A stretch of 64,000 nucleotides of DNA from Siphonodentalium dalli (Eukaryota; Mollusca; Scaphopoda; Gadilida; Siphonodentaliidae). Of this stretch, positions 31,768-44,030 are shown one piece after another. Made by a program: the position numbers and the translations under genes. The notes below the pieces were generated by a model. It saw only the letters and a program-made list of their open reading frames with translations, made no database searches and was not told where the DNA came from. Location of the stretch: contig CP136063.1 in assembly GCA_032622095.1 (NCBI GenBank), positions 25,424,987 through 25,488,986 of the forward strand. Reading direction: 5' to 3'. The stretch's first letter is position 1. Each line of letters starts with the position of its first letter.

Positions 31768-33151
31768 ACAAGGCAGGGGGAGGTGTGTTCCCCTTTCTTC
31801 TACCTAGTGTACATAAATGACTTGCTGAATCAATTGAATTCCTCGAACTGCGGTTTCTCAATTGGATCTGTACATTGTGTCGCACCGACAGCAGCAGACG
31901 ACATTGCTCTGCTATCATTATCAAAATATGGAATGGACAGTCTTCTAGATATATGTTGCAGATACAGCCGACTATGGCGCTTTAATTTCTCAGAAACAAA
32001 AAGTGTGTTCGTCGTTTTTAATGAGACGAAGTGTCAAGACGAAAATCACGACAGAAAATGGTACTTGGGAGATCAAATAATATCAGAAACTTCCTCGTGT
32101 GTTCATCTCGGAATTCCACACAACAAGTATCAAAATGACTCCAACCGAGCCAATGAGTTAACCACGAAACTGCGAAAAACTTACTTCGCCTTAACTGGAA
32201 AGCAGCCTTTCAAATCGTGCTCTCCCCTGACGATGGGGTTTATGCTGAAGTATGTTGTCCTTCCTAGGGCGTTATATGGATGCGAGCTCACACAAGTCAG
32301 TGCACGTTCTATGCACATCTCACTAGAACGAGCTTTCCGATGCTGTGTTAAACACATAGAAACTCTTCCTGGACGCACATCAACAGACGTCGCTCTCAGC
32401 TTGTTGGGACTCCTGCCTCTTGAGTCCGAAATCCACATCAAAAAGTTGAACTTCCTCGGCCATCTGATTCACCTTCCCCAAGGACATCAGGTGGAGTTAA
32501 AGATATTCCTCTTACGATTCTTTAAATAGACATACAACTGGATTTGTGTCAGACATTGTTCCTATTCTTCAGCAATATAAACTCTACGATTACCTTGACA
32601 TCTTCACACAAATCGGACATTTTCCGTCAGACTCTACATGGAAAACAATTTACAAGAAAGCTGTTCGGGACCATTATTTCTCATTCTGGACTTCATCCGT
32701 TGCCAACAACCCATCACTGACCACATTTCAACTAGTTCACACAGATTCTATGACTCCCTGGTCGATATGGACACTTCTTAGACAGTACCCAAATGGCTCA
32801 GTTCAACTTCGGAATCTTGCTATTCTACTCAATAAGACGACGTATATTAACCATCTGACATGCCGTGCCTGTGATCAGCAGTACAACAACGAACTTCTCC
32901 ATGCAATGAGGTATTGCTCTTCGGAAGTTATTCTTTCATTACGTAATAGTTACTGGGAGACTATTCTCAACCACTATGGAGTGTCTGTATTTATCTTCAT
33001 GCACGATTCTTTGAGCGACGAAGAACTTTCAGCACTGATTCTTGGAGGGAACATTCCAGGACAACCACACCATCTAATCGAGAACAAGCATACAATAATT
33101 CTGTTCTCCGCTGCGTATCTTCTTGCCGTGTGCTCCCTGATTAGAGGATAA
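31768..33151 (+). pseudogene. Non-LTR retrotransposon reverse transcriptase, second family, frameshifted
   Basis: The relic starts inside the RT domain at RQG(E)VCSPFFYLVYINDLL (about 31770-31830), then AADDIALLSLS (ADD catalytic pair, about 31896). A thumb region follows with SCVHLGIPHNKYQNDS and LPRALYGCEL. Near 32520-32530 the frame shifts and the C-terminal part continues from 32546 to a stop at 33151, with CRACDQQYNNELLHAMRYC as a zinc-binding-like C-terminal element. The sequence is clearly different from the 620-1893 copy. Upstream RT motifs, endonuclease and ORF1 are missing. It is a dead, 5'-truncated copy. Confidence 0.85.
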
Positions 33152-33345
33152 TCTATGACCACCAGCCGTAAATGATTCCACACGCCATCATATGTCAGAC
33201 ATCAACCGCAACTTACCCAACTGTTACATGCCCTGCCACTCATCTTATAGATTGTACATTGTTCACACTTGTTATGTACACAATTATAAATACATTGCTG
33301 TAAATATTCTTCTCCAGAAATGGAGGTATTGAAAATAAATGATAC
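33152..33345 (+). mobile_element. 3' UTR of the second LINE relic
   Basis: About 190 bases of AT-rich sequence end near TTGAAAATAAATGATAC. No terminal duplication was located. Confidence 0.45.
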
Positions 33346-33750
33346 ATCTATTGTTATCTAGTTAGGAACGGCAGATATACATAATAGCCACATTCTCATA
33401 GTCACGAACCTTAAGTGTTGATGGATGATATTGCTATCTAGCATGGGCACATAACGTGTGCAATTCAACAAGAGTTGGGAGTTCGGTTCGGAGCACGGAG
33501 TTCGGCCAGTCAGTCGCACAGTCAGTCAGATATACACGATACCAGAAAATTGTCCGGGAATAGACTTATAATATACAGCGAAAGAAACGACGACGCTACG
33601 ACTTGCTGAGATATAAGTTGTTAACATGTAAACTTCTTATTGTTTAATAAGTATGTATTAAATTGTAACGCAATCAACGGCCAAAGTCAATCTCGATACA
33701 TGACCAGGGTATTGGTACAAGGAGTCAAAGAGTCCGTGTAAGTTGTGCTT
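33346..33750. other. Non-coding, no feature recognised
   Basis: Contains short GTTCGG.GTTCGG and CAGTCAGTC repeats near 33480-33530. No gene. Confidence 0.4.
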
Positions 33751-33764
33751 ATGCAGACCGGAAG

Positions 33765-34530
33765 GAACAGTTTTAGGCCCTGTCTTATTCGTGATATCTA
33801 TTAACGAATTCCCTGAGCGTGTGGAAGAAATTTTTTAATTTTCGCAGATGACACCAAGTTTAATTCGAACGAAATTTACGTCGTTCATATTGTATATAAT
33901 ACTCCACATAAAGAATATTACACGACAGACGTGTCAAACAAACCACCAATGCGAAAAGGATCTCGGTGTTAATGTGGATAACAAACTTAAATTCGATATT
34001 CACATAAACTCGATATGTAATAAGGCATCTCGGGTCATCGGTATCCTAAAAAGAACTTCGTAATGTTAGACCCGAACACTTTAAGGCGTCTTTATACATG
34101 TATGATTAGGCCAAAAGAAATAATACCTGTGTTTAGGGTTACATGGTCCAAAATAATTAGGGTATGTAGGTAGGGATTTAGTTTTCTTCAAATTTTTGTA
34201 TTCTGAATTTCATTGGGTCATGGGCAATTCAATCTAGAAAGCTTCACAATTCAGATTAATTGAAAGGTTCAATACTAAATATTGCTATTCTTGAATTAAT
34301 CAGAGCACTAGACTAAAAAAAAACTTCAAATTTTTTTTATAGGAGAGGTTTGGAAATGGGTAACATACATTTCGATGCCCTTCCCACTGAGAAAAAAAAT
34401 GTGTACATTCCAATAAAAAGTTCTTCTATGGTAGGTAGGGAAACCCTAAACACAGATATTGGTTTTGTTTTTGCCTTAGACTAATTAAAACTAAATCATT
34501 GAATATTGCAACACGGAATGAGATTCTCAT
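33765..34530 (+). pseudogene. CR1/Jockey-like LINE reverse transcriptase, 5' portion (split gene)
   Basis: Reads GTVLGPVLFV.SINEFPE (about 33768-33822), a frameshift, then FADDTKF (33841). After an internal deletion comes KDLGVNVDNKLKFDIHI (about 33956) and LRRLYTCMIRPK (about 34083). A 331-bp MITE interrupts it at 34126-34456, after which IEYCNTE.DSH (about 34495-34528) continues the expected LEYCNxVWNPH motif. The rest of the protein lies more than 14 kb away at 48575-48865, on the far side of the DIRS-like insertion. Dead copy. Confidence 0.8.
34126..34456. mobile_element. Short TIR element (MITE) in the LINE relic
   Basis: The ends CCTGTGTTTAGGGTT and its inverse AACCCTAAACACAGA are flanked by TA on both sides (34124-34125, 34457-34458). 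The inverted match continues through GGTAGG words. TA flanks suggest a Tc1/mariner-type MITE. No coding sequence. Confidence 0.65.
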
Positions 34531-34542
34531 TGAAATATAATT

Positions 34543-34822
34543 AAAAATTAAACGAGACTTCACCCGTGAAGGTGAAGTTTAATTGTGATTCTATCAAGTA
34601 TAGAATCACTGGAGGAATCAACAGAGATAGCATTACTGCGTATGTGTACTCTACAACACCTCATTCTTAGAAGCCTGTGTCGACTATTGCTCTACAGAAA
34701 AACTGGAGGGATCACACCCGGTGAGGTGTGGGGCGGGCGGCAGTTGATCCCTCCAGTGATTCTATACTTCATAGAATCACAATTAAACTTCACCTTCACG
34801 GTTGAAGTCTCGTTTAATTTTT
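34543..34822. repeat. Inverted-repeat block abutting the DIRS-like element
   Basis: Arms of about 80 bp (AAAAATTAAACGAGACTTCA...GAATCACTGGAG and inverse) enclose 34622-34742. The part from about 34588 to 34671 is a diverged copy of the element's right terminus. Both contain GAGATAGCATTACTGCG and GTGTACTCTACAACACCTC. Confidence 0.7.
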
Positions 34823-34823
34823 C

Positions 34824-34863
34824 ATTCTATTTCACTATATAATCACTTCCGGGGTCAACTGAG
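34824..34863. repeat. DIRS-like terminal inverted repeat, left
   Basis: Exact 40-base inverse of 48529-48568. Confidence 0.9.
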
Positions 34864-35033
34864 ACTTTAAAGCGAGCGATAGGCGACACAAGCCGTAAAA
34901 ACCCAGTTCAACAAAGAACAGGCAGAGGGTCCCATGTAAGTCAAGGGAAAAACACAAGAAAACACTTCTACCATAATAATGTAATGTATTAAACAGCAAG
35001 CACACCAGTAGCAAACCGACCCGCAACATTGGG
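34864..35033 (-). other. 3' region of the DIRS-like element
   Basis: Between the recombinase stop and the terminal repeat. An overlapping frame here shows no motif. Confidence 0.4.
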
Positions 35034-35432
35034 CTATTCAGTTGGTTTATTACAAAACCGAGCAAAGGTGCATTCATTGGCCCAACCAACATGTTGAAGT
35101 ATGTCACCAACAGGCACATTGTGAGTGACAGCTTTGGACACGAACACAGAGCGTGTGCTATGGGTACCATACACCGAAACATCGACCCCAGCCATAGAGA
35201 GGACTGTGCGAAGCCATCGCCCAATGGTGTCCACAGAAACAGCTTGGTGTGGACGAGAAACACTGATGAAAAGCTGTGCTTCCTCGTTCCGAATCTGTTT
35301 TATTTTTTGGATATATTGCAAAACAGTGGAATATACACACAACTCAAATTCTCCATATTTGAGCAGAACGAGTGGTTTGTTTGCCCTACTGGCCTGGCCA
35401 GTTTTCAATGGCTTATTAAAAAGAAAACACAA
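35034..35432 (-). pseudogene. Tyrosine recombinase, C-terminal catalytic part
   Basis: Contains the HxxR box (GTHSTRSVFVSKA) and the last catalytic region (ILQHVGWANECTFARFCNKP). In DIRS recombinases this ends TFARFYNKP with the nucleophilic tyrosine. Here the codon is TGT (Cys), so this copy could not form the covalent DNA intermediate. The N-terminal half and the first catalytic Arg lie at 43067-43799, separated by a 7.6-kb insertion. Confidence 0.85.
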
Positions 35433-35755
35433 GTTAAGTAGCTCTCTGCACAGGAGCTTGGAATTTGGTCAAAACCCCTCTTTTATTGGCAAAATCACCA
35501 CCCGGGACCATAGGTCACGGAAGGGACGAAACACGAATTTGTTGCCACCCATTTTGAACTCAACTGTATTCCTACAAAAAATATATTTTCACTAAAAACT
35601 GTTGGTACCTCTTACACCTTAGATGCCAATCTACAACATTCCATAGGTATATTTTTCCAGTTCTTCGAAAACCTCACTTTATTTCGGTAATGTATTGTAA
35701 ATTCACCAACGAACACAAATCTGCGACACCTCCATCACCCGTTCTAGAATCTGAA

Positions 35756-36205
35756 TGACAAATGGCACAAAACCATTTTTCCGGAATAACAAAGTCGGAA
35801 CGAAATAAAATCGAAACCTAAATTTAAAGCCCGCGAAATTCAAAAATATTTGAAAGTGCGTGCGGTTTTCGAACTTAGGCGCCAGAAAACTTAAATCAGT
35901 TTATGTTTGCGTCATACTATGCGCGTTTTTGATGATCTTATCCTGATGTTTTGTGTATTTTCTTGAATTTTTTTGTATTTGTCTGTCGGCTGTTATCATC
36001 TGATGAAAATGACGACTGTCCAAGAAGATATTCTTCATTTTGACTGAATGGTAATTAGTACAAATATTTTAAATATAATTCATTTCTATTTATGGCACGA
36101 CCACGTGGTATTGGGTTTTTTTATGTTCGTTGTGCACCGGTAGGCCTATGTACTACTTGACTTGGTAATGCTACTGGTTGCAATGATTGGTCATAAGGGG
36201 ACCAC

Positions 36206-36264
<59 letters not shown>

Positions 36265-36295
36265 ATCTATCTTCTCTCTCTCTCCTCTCTATCTC

Positions 36296-36370
<75 letters not shown>

Positions 36371-36386
36371 GATCTGTTTATAGACC
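35756..36386. other. Non-repeated interior of the insertion; long CT microsatellite
   Basis: A CT dinucleotide array spans about 36209-36365 and borders the first tandem unit. Frames within it are artefacts of (TC)n. Confidence 0.7.
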
Positions 36387-37561
36387 TAAACTATCCATGA
36401 TATAATAGTAATAGTAATCAACCCACTGATCGAATATCACAAAGTAGAAGAAAAAAAGATATATAGACTCACGGGGAGGCCTGGTATATATATGCCTATG
36501 CATGAAGCGATTCCTTTGTGCGTTTTGGTGCATATTCGTTGCCAGAATATCTTGATTATTTCCACATAAAATGCTGTTTTTTACTAGTTCTGACGAACAA
36601 ATACATGTCTTAGTTGACGAGAGAAAACATTTAGGTAACGATATATAGAACGAGTGTTTACTTTCGCGAAATTCAAAATTGTCAATGTAGGGTACAAAAG
36701 CTCGCCATTTATATCATAATATGCCAAATATAGTAACAAAATGTAATAAGATTCTTTCATGTTATCCTGCGTATTCTTTACGGTATACGTTTTATTTGTA
36801 CAAGTTGAAAGGCAAACTGGTTTACCGAATAACTAGTTTATAAATTTGAGTTAGTGATAAACTCGCTAACATAAATTTTATTTAATAAGCAACTATAAGT
36901 ATTGTCAATTGTATCACTACCAGGATATATAAATAGTATACGTCACTCGTGGCTCGTAACGAATTATCACCAAAACTCTCAAAGAATGGCTTTAGGCATA
37001 TGATTATATAACCTGTGCTCATGAATTGGAAATTCAAGACAGCTAGCCGCCATATGGCATTGTTTATCTCAAAGTCGAAAATACCCCACAAAAATATTAG
37101 AAACATTACTTAATGTAACTTTCATGGTCGATGAAACGAGTGGCTGAAATCCTACGGCGGTCATGTTTCTATGAATAATTTCACGATGATCGTACCAATG
37201 CTACAGTATATAGCAATGATTCGTTCTCATTTTGATATCGATGTCATGACCCATGAAAATTTCACGATGATCGGTGCATCGACAAAGCTCTAGGTAGTGT
37301 TATTGATTTATATATGCAGGGTTATCGCTGAAATCCAAGATGGCCGACGGCGGCCATGTTTCTTGGGGGATTCACTCCAAAATTATTCGTTCCCATCTAC
37401 ATGTCAATGTCAACCTCCATGACCAATTTAATTATGATCGGACCAACACTGCGACTTCTTGTCCGTGCTAAAGGGTGCAAATTTGAAATCCAAGATGGCT
37501 GCTGTCGGCCATGTTTTTTATGCAAATGAGCCAAAAATGACTCAGACAATATTTATTAGAT

Positions 37562-37639
37562 CACAGGAGCTTGGAATTTGGTCAAAAACCCTCTTTTATT
37601 GGCGGAACCACCACCGGGACCATATTCCAAGCTCCTGTG
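37562..37639. mobile_element. 78-bp mini-element with terminal inverted repeats (unit 1)
   Basis: Starts CACAGGAGCTTGGAAT and ends with its inverse ATTCCAAGCTCCTGTG. Flanked by a perfect ATTAGAT duplication (37555-37561, 37640-37646). Its first ~60 bases equal the left end of the larger insertion at 35449. Amplified copies lie at 39923-40000 and 42283-42360. Confidence 0.85.
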
Positions 37640-38352
37640 ATTAGATCGATTGCAGGAATTGCCCAATGATCATTTTGATACATAATACATCTGGTCGAAA
37701 TTTTATCTGGCCAGTGCATTCTCTGTATTATGTGCCCAGATTTTGGGAGGGAATTTTGTGTTTGGTGGGCTGTAGCTTGGCGATCACTCGTACGATTTTC
37801 ATATATTATGTATGAAAATGATAGTTGGGCGATTCCTGCAAGCCATTTAATATTGTCAGGAACCAACCACGACGTATGATTGACGCAGAATTACATATAT
37901 TAAATTGTATTTGACACAATTTATCAGTTTCGGTCATGTAATAAACATGTAATCAGCAGCTATGTTCGAAATTATAAACGGTACTTTCATGCTATCCGTC
38001 TCCGGATCATAGTTTTAAAGTTTCCGCATATTTCGGTACCATTTCCGCTACTCAGATTCTACAACGGGTGATGGGGGTGTCGCAGATTTGTGTTCGTTGG
38101 TGAATTTACAATACTTTACCGAAATAAAGTGAGGTTTTCGAAGAACTGGAAAAATATACCTATGGAATGTTGTAGATTGGCATCTAAGGTGTAAGAGGTA
38201 CCAACAGTTTTTAGTGAAAATATATTTTTTGTAGGAATACAGTTGAGTTCAAAATGGGTGGCAACAAATTCGTGTTTCGTTCCTTCCGTGACCTATGGTC
38301 CCGGTGGTGGTTCTGCCAATAAAAGAGGGGTTTTGACAAAATTCCAAGTTCA

Positions 38353-38736
38353 GTAGCTCTCTGCTTCGTTAACTGAATTGATAAACAGTGAATAGATTGA
38401 CATCGCGCCGCCGTGGTAAGAGCCATTAGCATAACGCTCTTCAACGTTAATTCCTTTAGCGATAAATCGTCTATAGGGGTAAGACCCCGCAGGAAAACCA
38501 ACGCTGGAAAAACATCCCAAACACTATGATACCTCGGGATTGAAGGTTTCAGCGAATACAAACCCTTCATGAATCGGACGACGGCAGGATTACTTCCAAC
38601 ACTCACGCCGTCCACTTGAGCACCTATCGACGACACAGCGGAACGTGCCGTGTTTATAGAACTATAACCCAAATCACGGGAAAACAACTCCGTCAGAAAA
38701 TCGAGAAAATGAATTAGATTCGATGAAACGGGATCC
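38353..38736 (-). pseudogene. Recombinase N-terminal fragment, tandem copy 1
   Basis: Encodes LGYSSINTARSAVSSI, then PSIPRYHSVWD, then TTAARCQSIHCL with the first catalytic Arg. It is cut at GGATCC on one side and at the insertion junction on the other. An open frame (38211-38687) reads through into the insertion. Confidence 0.85.
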
Positions 38737-40713
38737 TAAACTATCCATCATATAATAGTAATAGTAATCAATCCACTGATCGAATATCACAAAGTAGAAG
38801 AAAAAAAAGATATATAGACTCACGGGGAGGCCTGGTATATATATGCCTATGCATGAAGCGATTCCTTTGTGCGTTTTGGTGCATATTCGTTGCCAGAATA
38901 TCTTGATTATTTCCACATAAAATTCTGTTTTTTACTAGTTCTGACGAACAAATACATGTCTTAGTTGACGAGAGAAAACATTTTTCTTCAGTTAGGTAAC
39001 GATATATAGAACGAGTGTTTACTTTCGCGAAATTCAAAATTGTCAATGTAGGGTACAAAAGCTCGCCATTTATATCATAATATGCCAAATATAGTAACAA
39101 AATGTAATAAGATTCTTTCATGTTATCCTGCGTATTCTTTACGGTATACGTTTTATTTGTACAAGTTGAAAGGCAAACTGGTTTACCGAATAACTAGTTT
39201 ATAAATTTGAGTTAGTGATAAACTCGCTAACATAAATTTTATTTAATAAGCAACTATAAGTATTGTCAATTGTATCACTACCAGGATATATAAATAGTAT
39301 ACGTCACTCGTGGCTCGTAACGAATTATCACCAAAACTCTCAAAGAATGGCTTTAGGCATATGATTATATAACCTGTGCTCATGAATTGGAAATTCAAGA
39401 CAGCTAGCCGCCATATGGCATTGTTTTTCTCAAAGTCGAAAATACCCCACAAAAATATTAGAAACATTACTTAATGTAACTTTCATGGTCGATGAAACGA
39501 GTGGCTGAAATCCTACGGCGGTCATGTTTCTATGAATAATTTCACGATGATCGTACCAATGCTACAGTATATAGCAATGATTCGTTCTCATTTTGATATC
39601 GATGTCATGACCCATGAAAATTTCACGATGATCGGTGCATCGACAAAGCTCTAGGTAGTGTTATTGATTTATATATGCAGGGTTATCGCTGAAATCCAAG
39701 ATGGCCGACGGCGGCCATGTTTCTTGGGGGATTCACTCCAAAATTATTCGTTCCCATCTACATGTCAATGTCAACCTCCATGACCAATTTAATTATGATC
39801 GGACCAACACTGCGACTTCTTGTCCGTGCTAAAGGGTGCAAATTTGAAATCCAAGATGGCTGCTGTCGGCCATGTTTTTTATGCAAATGAGCCAAAAATG
39901 ACTCAGACAATATTTATTAGATCACAGGAGCTTGGAATTTGGTCAAAAACCCTCTTTTATTGGCGGAACCACCACCGGGACCATATTCCAAGCTCCTGTG
40001 ATTAGATCGATTGCAGGAATTGCCCAATGATCATTTTGATACATAATACATCTGGTCGAAATTTTATCTGGCCAGTGCATTCTCTGTATTATGTGCCCAG
40101 ATTTTGGGAGGGAATTTTGTGTTTGGTGGGCTGTAGCTTGGCGATCACTCGTACGATTTTCATATATTATGTATCAAAATGATAGTTGGGCGATTCCTGC
40201 AAGCCATTTAATATTGTCAGGAACCAACCACGACGTATGATTGACGCAGAATTACATATATTAAATTGTATTTGACACAATTTATCAGTTTCGGTCATGT
40301 AATAAACATGTAATCAGCAGCTATGTTCGAAATTATAAACGGTACTTTCATGCTATCCGTCTCCGGATCATAGTTTTAAAGTTTCCGCATATTTCGGTAC
40401 CATTTCCGCTACTCAGATTCTACAACGGGTGATGGGGGTGTCGCAGATTTGTGTTCGTTGGTGAATTTACAATACATTACCGAAATAAAGTGAGGTTTTC
40501 GAAGAACTGGAAAAATATACCTATGGAATGTTGTAGATTGGCATCTAAGGTGTAAGAGGTACCAAAAGTTTTTAGTGAAAATATATTTTTTGTAGGAATA
40601 CAGTTGAGTTCAAAATGGGTGGCAACAAATTCGTGTTTCGTTCCTTCCGTGACCTATGGTCCCGGTGGTGGTTCTGCCAATAAAAGAGGGGTTTTGACAA
40701 AATTCCAAGTTCA

Positions 40714-41097
40714 GTAGCTCTCTGCTTCGTTAACTGAATTGATAAACAGTGAATAGATTGACATCGCGCCGCCGTGGTAAGAGCCATTAGCATAACGCTC
40801 TTCAACGTTAATTCCTTTAGCGATAAATCGTCTATAGGGGTAAGACCCCGCAGGAAAACCAACGCTGGAAAAACATCCCAAACACTATGATACCTCGGGA
40901 TTGAAGGTTTCAGCGAATACACACCCTTCATGAATCGGACGACGGCAGGATTACTTCCAACACTCACGCCGTCCACTTGAGCACCTATCGACGACACAGC
41001 GGAACGTGCCGTGTTTATAGAACTATAACCCAAATCACGGGAAAACAACTCCGTCAGAAAATCGAGAAAATGAATTAGATTCGATGAAACGGGATCC
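40714..41097 (-). pseudogene. Recombinase N-terminal fragment, tandem copy 2
   Basis: Same fragment as in unit 1 with one or two substitutions (VYSLKPS in place of LYSLKPS). Confidence 0.85.
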
Positions 41098-43066
41098 TAA
41101 ACTATCCATCATATAATAGTAATAGTAATCAACCCACTGATCGAATATCACAAAGTAGAAGAAAAAAAGATATATAGACTCACGGGGAGGCCTGGTATAT
41201 ATATGCCTATGCATGAAGCAATTCCTTTGTGCGTTTTGGTGCATATTCGTTGCCAGAATATCTTGATTATTTCCACATAAAATGCTGTTTTTTACTAGTT
41301 CTGACGAACAAATACATGTCTTAGTTGACGAGAGAAAACATTTTTCTTCAGTTAGGTAACGATATATAGAACGAGTGTTTACTTTCGCGAAATTCAAAAT
41401 TGTCAATGTAGGGTACAAAAGCTCGCCATTTATATCATAATATGCCAAATATAGTAACAAAATGTAATAAGATTCTTTCATGTTATCCTGCGTATTCTTT
41501 ACGGTATACGTTTTATTTGTACAAGTTGAAAGGCAAACTGGTTTACCGAATAACTAGTTTATAAATTTGAGTTAGTGATAAACTCGCTAACATAAATTTT
41601 ATTTAATAAGCAACTATAAGTATTGTCAATTGTATCACTACCAGGATATATAAATAGTATACGTCACTCGTGGCTCGTAACGAATTATCACCAAAACTCT
41701 CAAAGAATGGCTTTAGGCATATGATTATATAACCTGTGCTCATGAATTGGAAATTCAAGACAGCTAGCCGCCATATGGCATTGTTTTTCTCAAAGTCGAA
41801 AATACCCCACAAAAATATTAGAAACATTACTTAATGTAACTTTCATGGTCGATGAAACGAGTGGCTGAAATCCTACGGCGGTCATGTTTCTATGAATAAT
41901 TTCACGATGATCGTACCAATGCTACAGTATATAGCAATGATTCGTTCTCATTTTGATATCGATGTCATGACCCATGAAAATTTCACGATGATCGGTGCAT
42001 CGACAAAGCTCTAGGTAGTGTTATTGATTTATATATGCAGGGTTATCGCTGAAATCCAAGATGGCCGACGGCGGCCATGTTTCTTGAGGGATTCACTCCA
42101 AAATTATTCGTTCCCATCTACATGTCAATGTCAACCTCCATGACCAATTTAATTATGATCGGACCAACACTGCGACTTCTTGTCCGTGCTAAAGGGTGCA
42201 AATTTGAAATCCAAGATGGCTGCTGTCGGCCATGTTTTTTATGCAAATGAGCCAAAAATGACTCAGACAATATTTATTAGATCACAGGAGCTTGGAATTT
42301 GGTCAAAAACCCTCTTTTATTGGCGGAACCACCACCGGGACCATATTCCAAGCTCCTGTGATTAGATCGATTGCAGGAATTGCCCAATGATCATTTTGAT
42401 ACATAATACATCTGGTCGAAATTTTATCTGGCCAGTGCATTCTCTGTATTATGTGCCCAGATTTTGGGAGGGAATTTTGTGTTTGGTGGGCTGTAGCTTG
42501 GCGATCACTCGTACGATTTTCATATATTATGTATGAAAATGATAGTTGGGCGATTCCTGCAAGCCATTTAATATTGTCAGGAACCAACCACGACGTATGA
42601 TTGACGCAGAATTACATATATTAAATTGTATTTGACACAATTTATCAGTTTCGGTCATGTAATAAACATGTAATCAGCAGCTATGTTCGAAATTATAAAC
42701 GGTACTTTCATGCTATCCGTCTCCGGATCATAGTTTTAAAGTTTCCGCATATTTCGGTACCATTTCCGCTACTCAGATTCTACAACGGGTGATGGGGGTG
42801 TCGCAGATTTGTGTTCGTTGGTGAATTTACAATACATTACCGAAATAAAGTGAGGTTTTCGAAGAACTGGAAAAATATACCTATGGAATGTTGTAGATTG
42901 GCATCTAAGGTGTAAGAGGTACCAAAAGTTTTTAGTGAAAATATATTTTTTGTAGGAATACAGTTGAGTTCAAAATGGGTGGCAACAAATTCGTGTTTCG
43001 TTCCTTCCGTGACCTATGGTCCCGGGTGGTGGTTCTGCCAATAAAAGAGGGGTTTTGACAAAATTC

Positions 43067-43799
43067 CAAGTTCAGTAGCTCTCTGCTTCGTTAACTGAAT
43101 TGATAAACAGTGAATAGATTGACATCGCGCCGCCGTGGTAAGAGCCATTAGCATAACGCTCTTCAACGTTAATTCCTTTAGCGATAAATCGTCTATAGTG
43201 GTAAGACCCCGCAGGAAAACCAACGCTGGAAAAACATCCCAAACACTATGATACCTCGGGATTGAAGGTTTCAGCGAATACACACCCTTCATGAATTGGA
43301 CGACGGCAGGATTACTTCTAACACGCACGCCGTCCACTTGAGCACCTATCGACGACACAGCGGAACGTGCCGTGTTTATAGAACTATAACCCAAATCACG
43401 GGAAAACAACTCCGTCAGAAAATCGAGAAAATGAATTAGATTCGATGAAACGGGATCCGCTTTCCTCAGATCACAGAATGAAAACCACCGCTTAATGTAG
43501 GAAGAGTATTGTTTTTGGGTACCTGGTCTCCAGGACGCCATGATGATGTCTGTAGTTTGTTCCGAAAAGCCTCTTGTCGTGAAACGACGCCGGGCAGTCG
43601 ACATGCCATCAAAGAAAGTTTGTTGTGCAACGGATGACACCGGTCGTTGTGTGGCAATGGCAGCAAATTCGTCGCAGGTGGGATCAGCAGTGGTTCCTCC
43701 ACTAATAAATCCAAAACCATCGGAAACCACGTCTGAGTTGGCCAGATGGGAGCTACGAGAATGCATTCCGCTTCTTCGAGCTGGATCTTCTGTACACAT
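43067..43799 (-). pseudogene. Tyrosine recombinase, N-terminal part
   Basis: From the Met at 43799 the frame reads through a Ser/Thr-rich start, then FTTRGFSEQTTDIIMASWRP and KQYSSYIKRWFSFC (core-binding SAM-like domain), LGYSSINTARSAVSSI, and the box-I arginine in TTAARCQSIHCL. It is cut by the insertion after KQRATEL. It overlaps the RNase H connector frame (43466-43942) in another phase, as recombinase and RT/RH frames do in DIRS elements. Confidence 0.85.
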
Positions 43800-44030
43800 C
43801 TCCCGACCAAGTTGAAAGGAGGGAAAAGATAAGCAAAATATGCACCCAATTCGAGCAAAAATGCATCAACATATTTGGCATCCGGATCCGGATAACGCGA
43901 GCAGAAAAATTCCAACTGAGCAAACATATCATTGTCCGCCATTTCAAAAACTGCGGTAATCTTATCAAAAACTTCAGTATGTAACTTCCACTCATGTCGG
44001 TCATCAAATGCCCGAGAAGCAGTATCAGCT

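Larger units (their letters stand above)
35449..43066. mobile_element. Foldback-type insertion inside the recombinase gene
   Basis: The left end (CACAGGAGCTTGGAATTTGG...) runs about 300 bases and is mirrored at the right end (about 42766-43066). Host sequence CAAGTT(A/C)AGTAGCTCTCTG is present on both sides (35430-35448 and 43067-43085), so either a ~19-bp duplication or a recombination footprint borders it. The right end lacks the final CTCCTGTG expected from the left. Its interior was later amplified (see the tandem array). No transposase recognised. Confidence 0.65.
36387..43458. repeat. Three tandem copies of a ~2.36-kb unit
   Basis: Units begin TAAACTATCCATSATATAAT at 36387, 38737 and 41098, and end ...GAAACGGGATCC at 38736, 41097 and 43458. 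They are nearly identical; unit 1 is 11 bp short because it lacks TTTCTTCAGT-like text near 36631. Each unit holds insertion interior plus about 385 bp of recombinase coding sequence at its right end. The amplification therefore occurred after the insertion entered the DIRS recombinase gene. Only the third unit continues into the rest of the recombinase. Confidence 0.92.

Noticed and set aside
36162-36405. Ser/Leu-only open frames
   Set aside because: Translation of the CT dinucleotide repeat.
36882-42587. Open frames recurring at ~2.36-kb intervals (74, 61 and 94 codons)
   Set aside because: Conserved only because the tandem units are near-identical at DNA level; no protein features.
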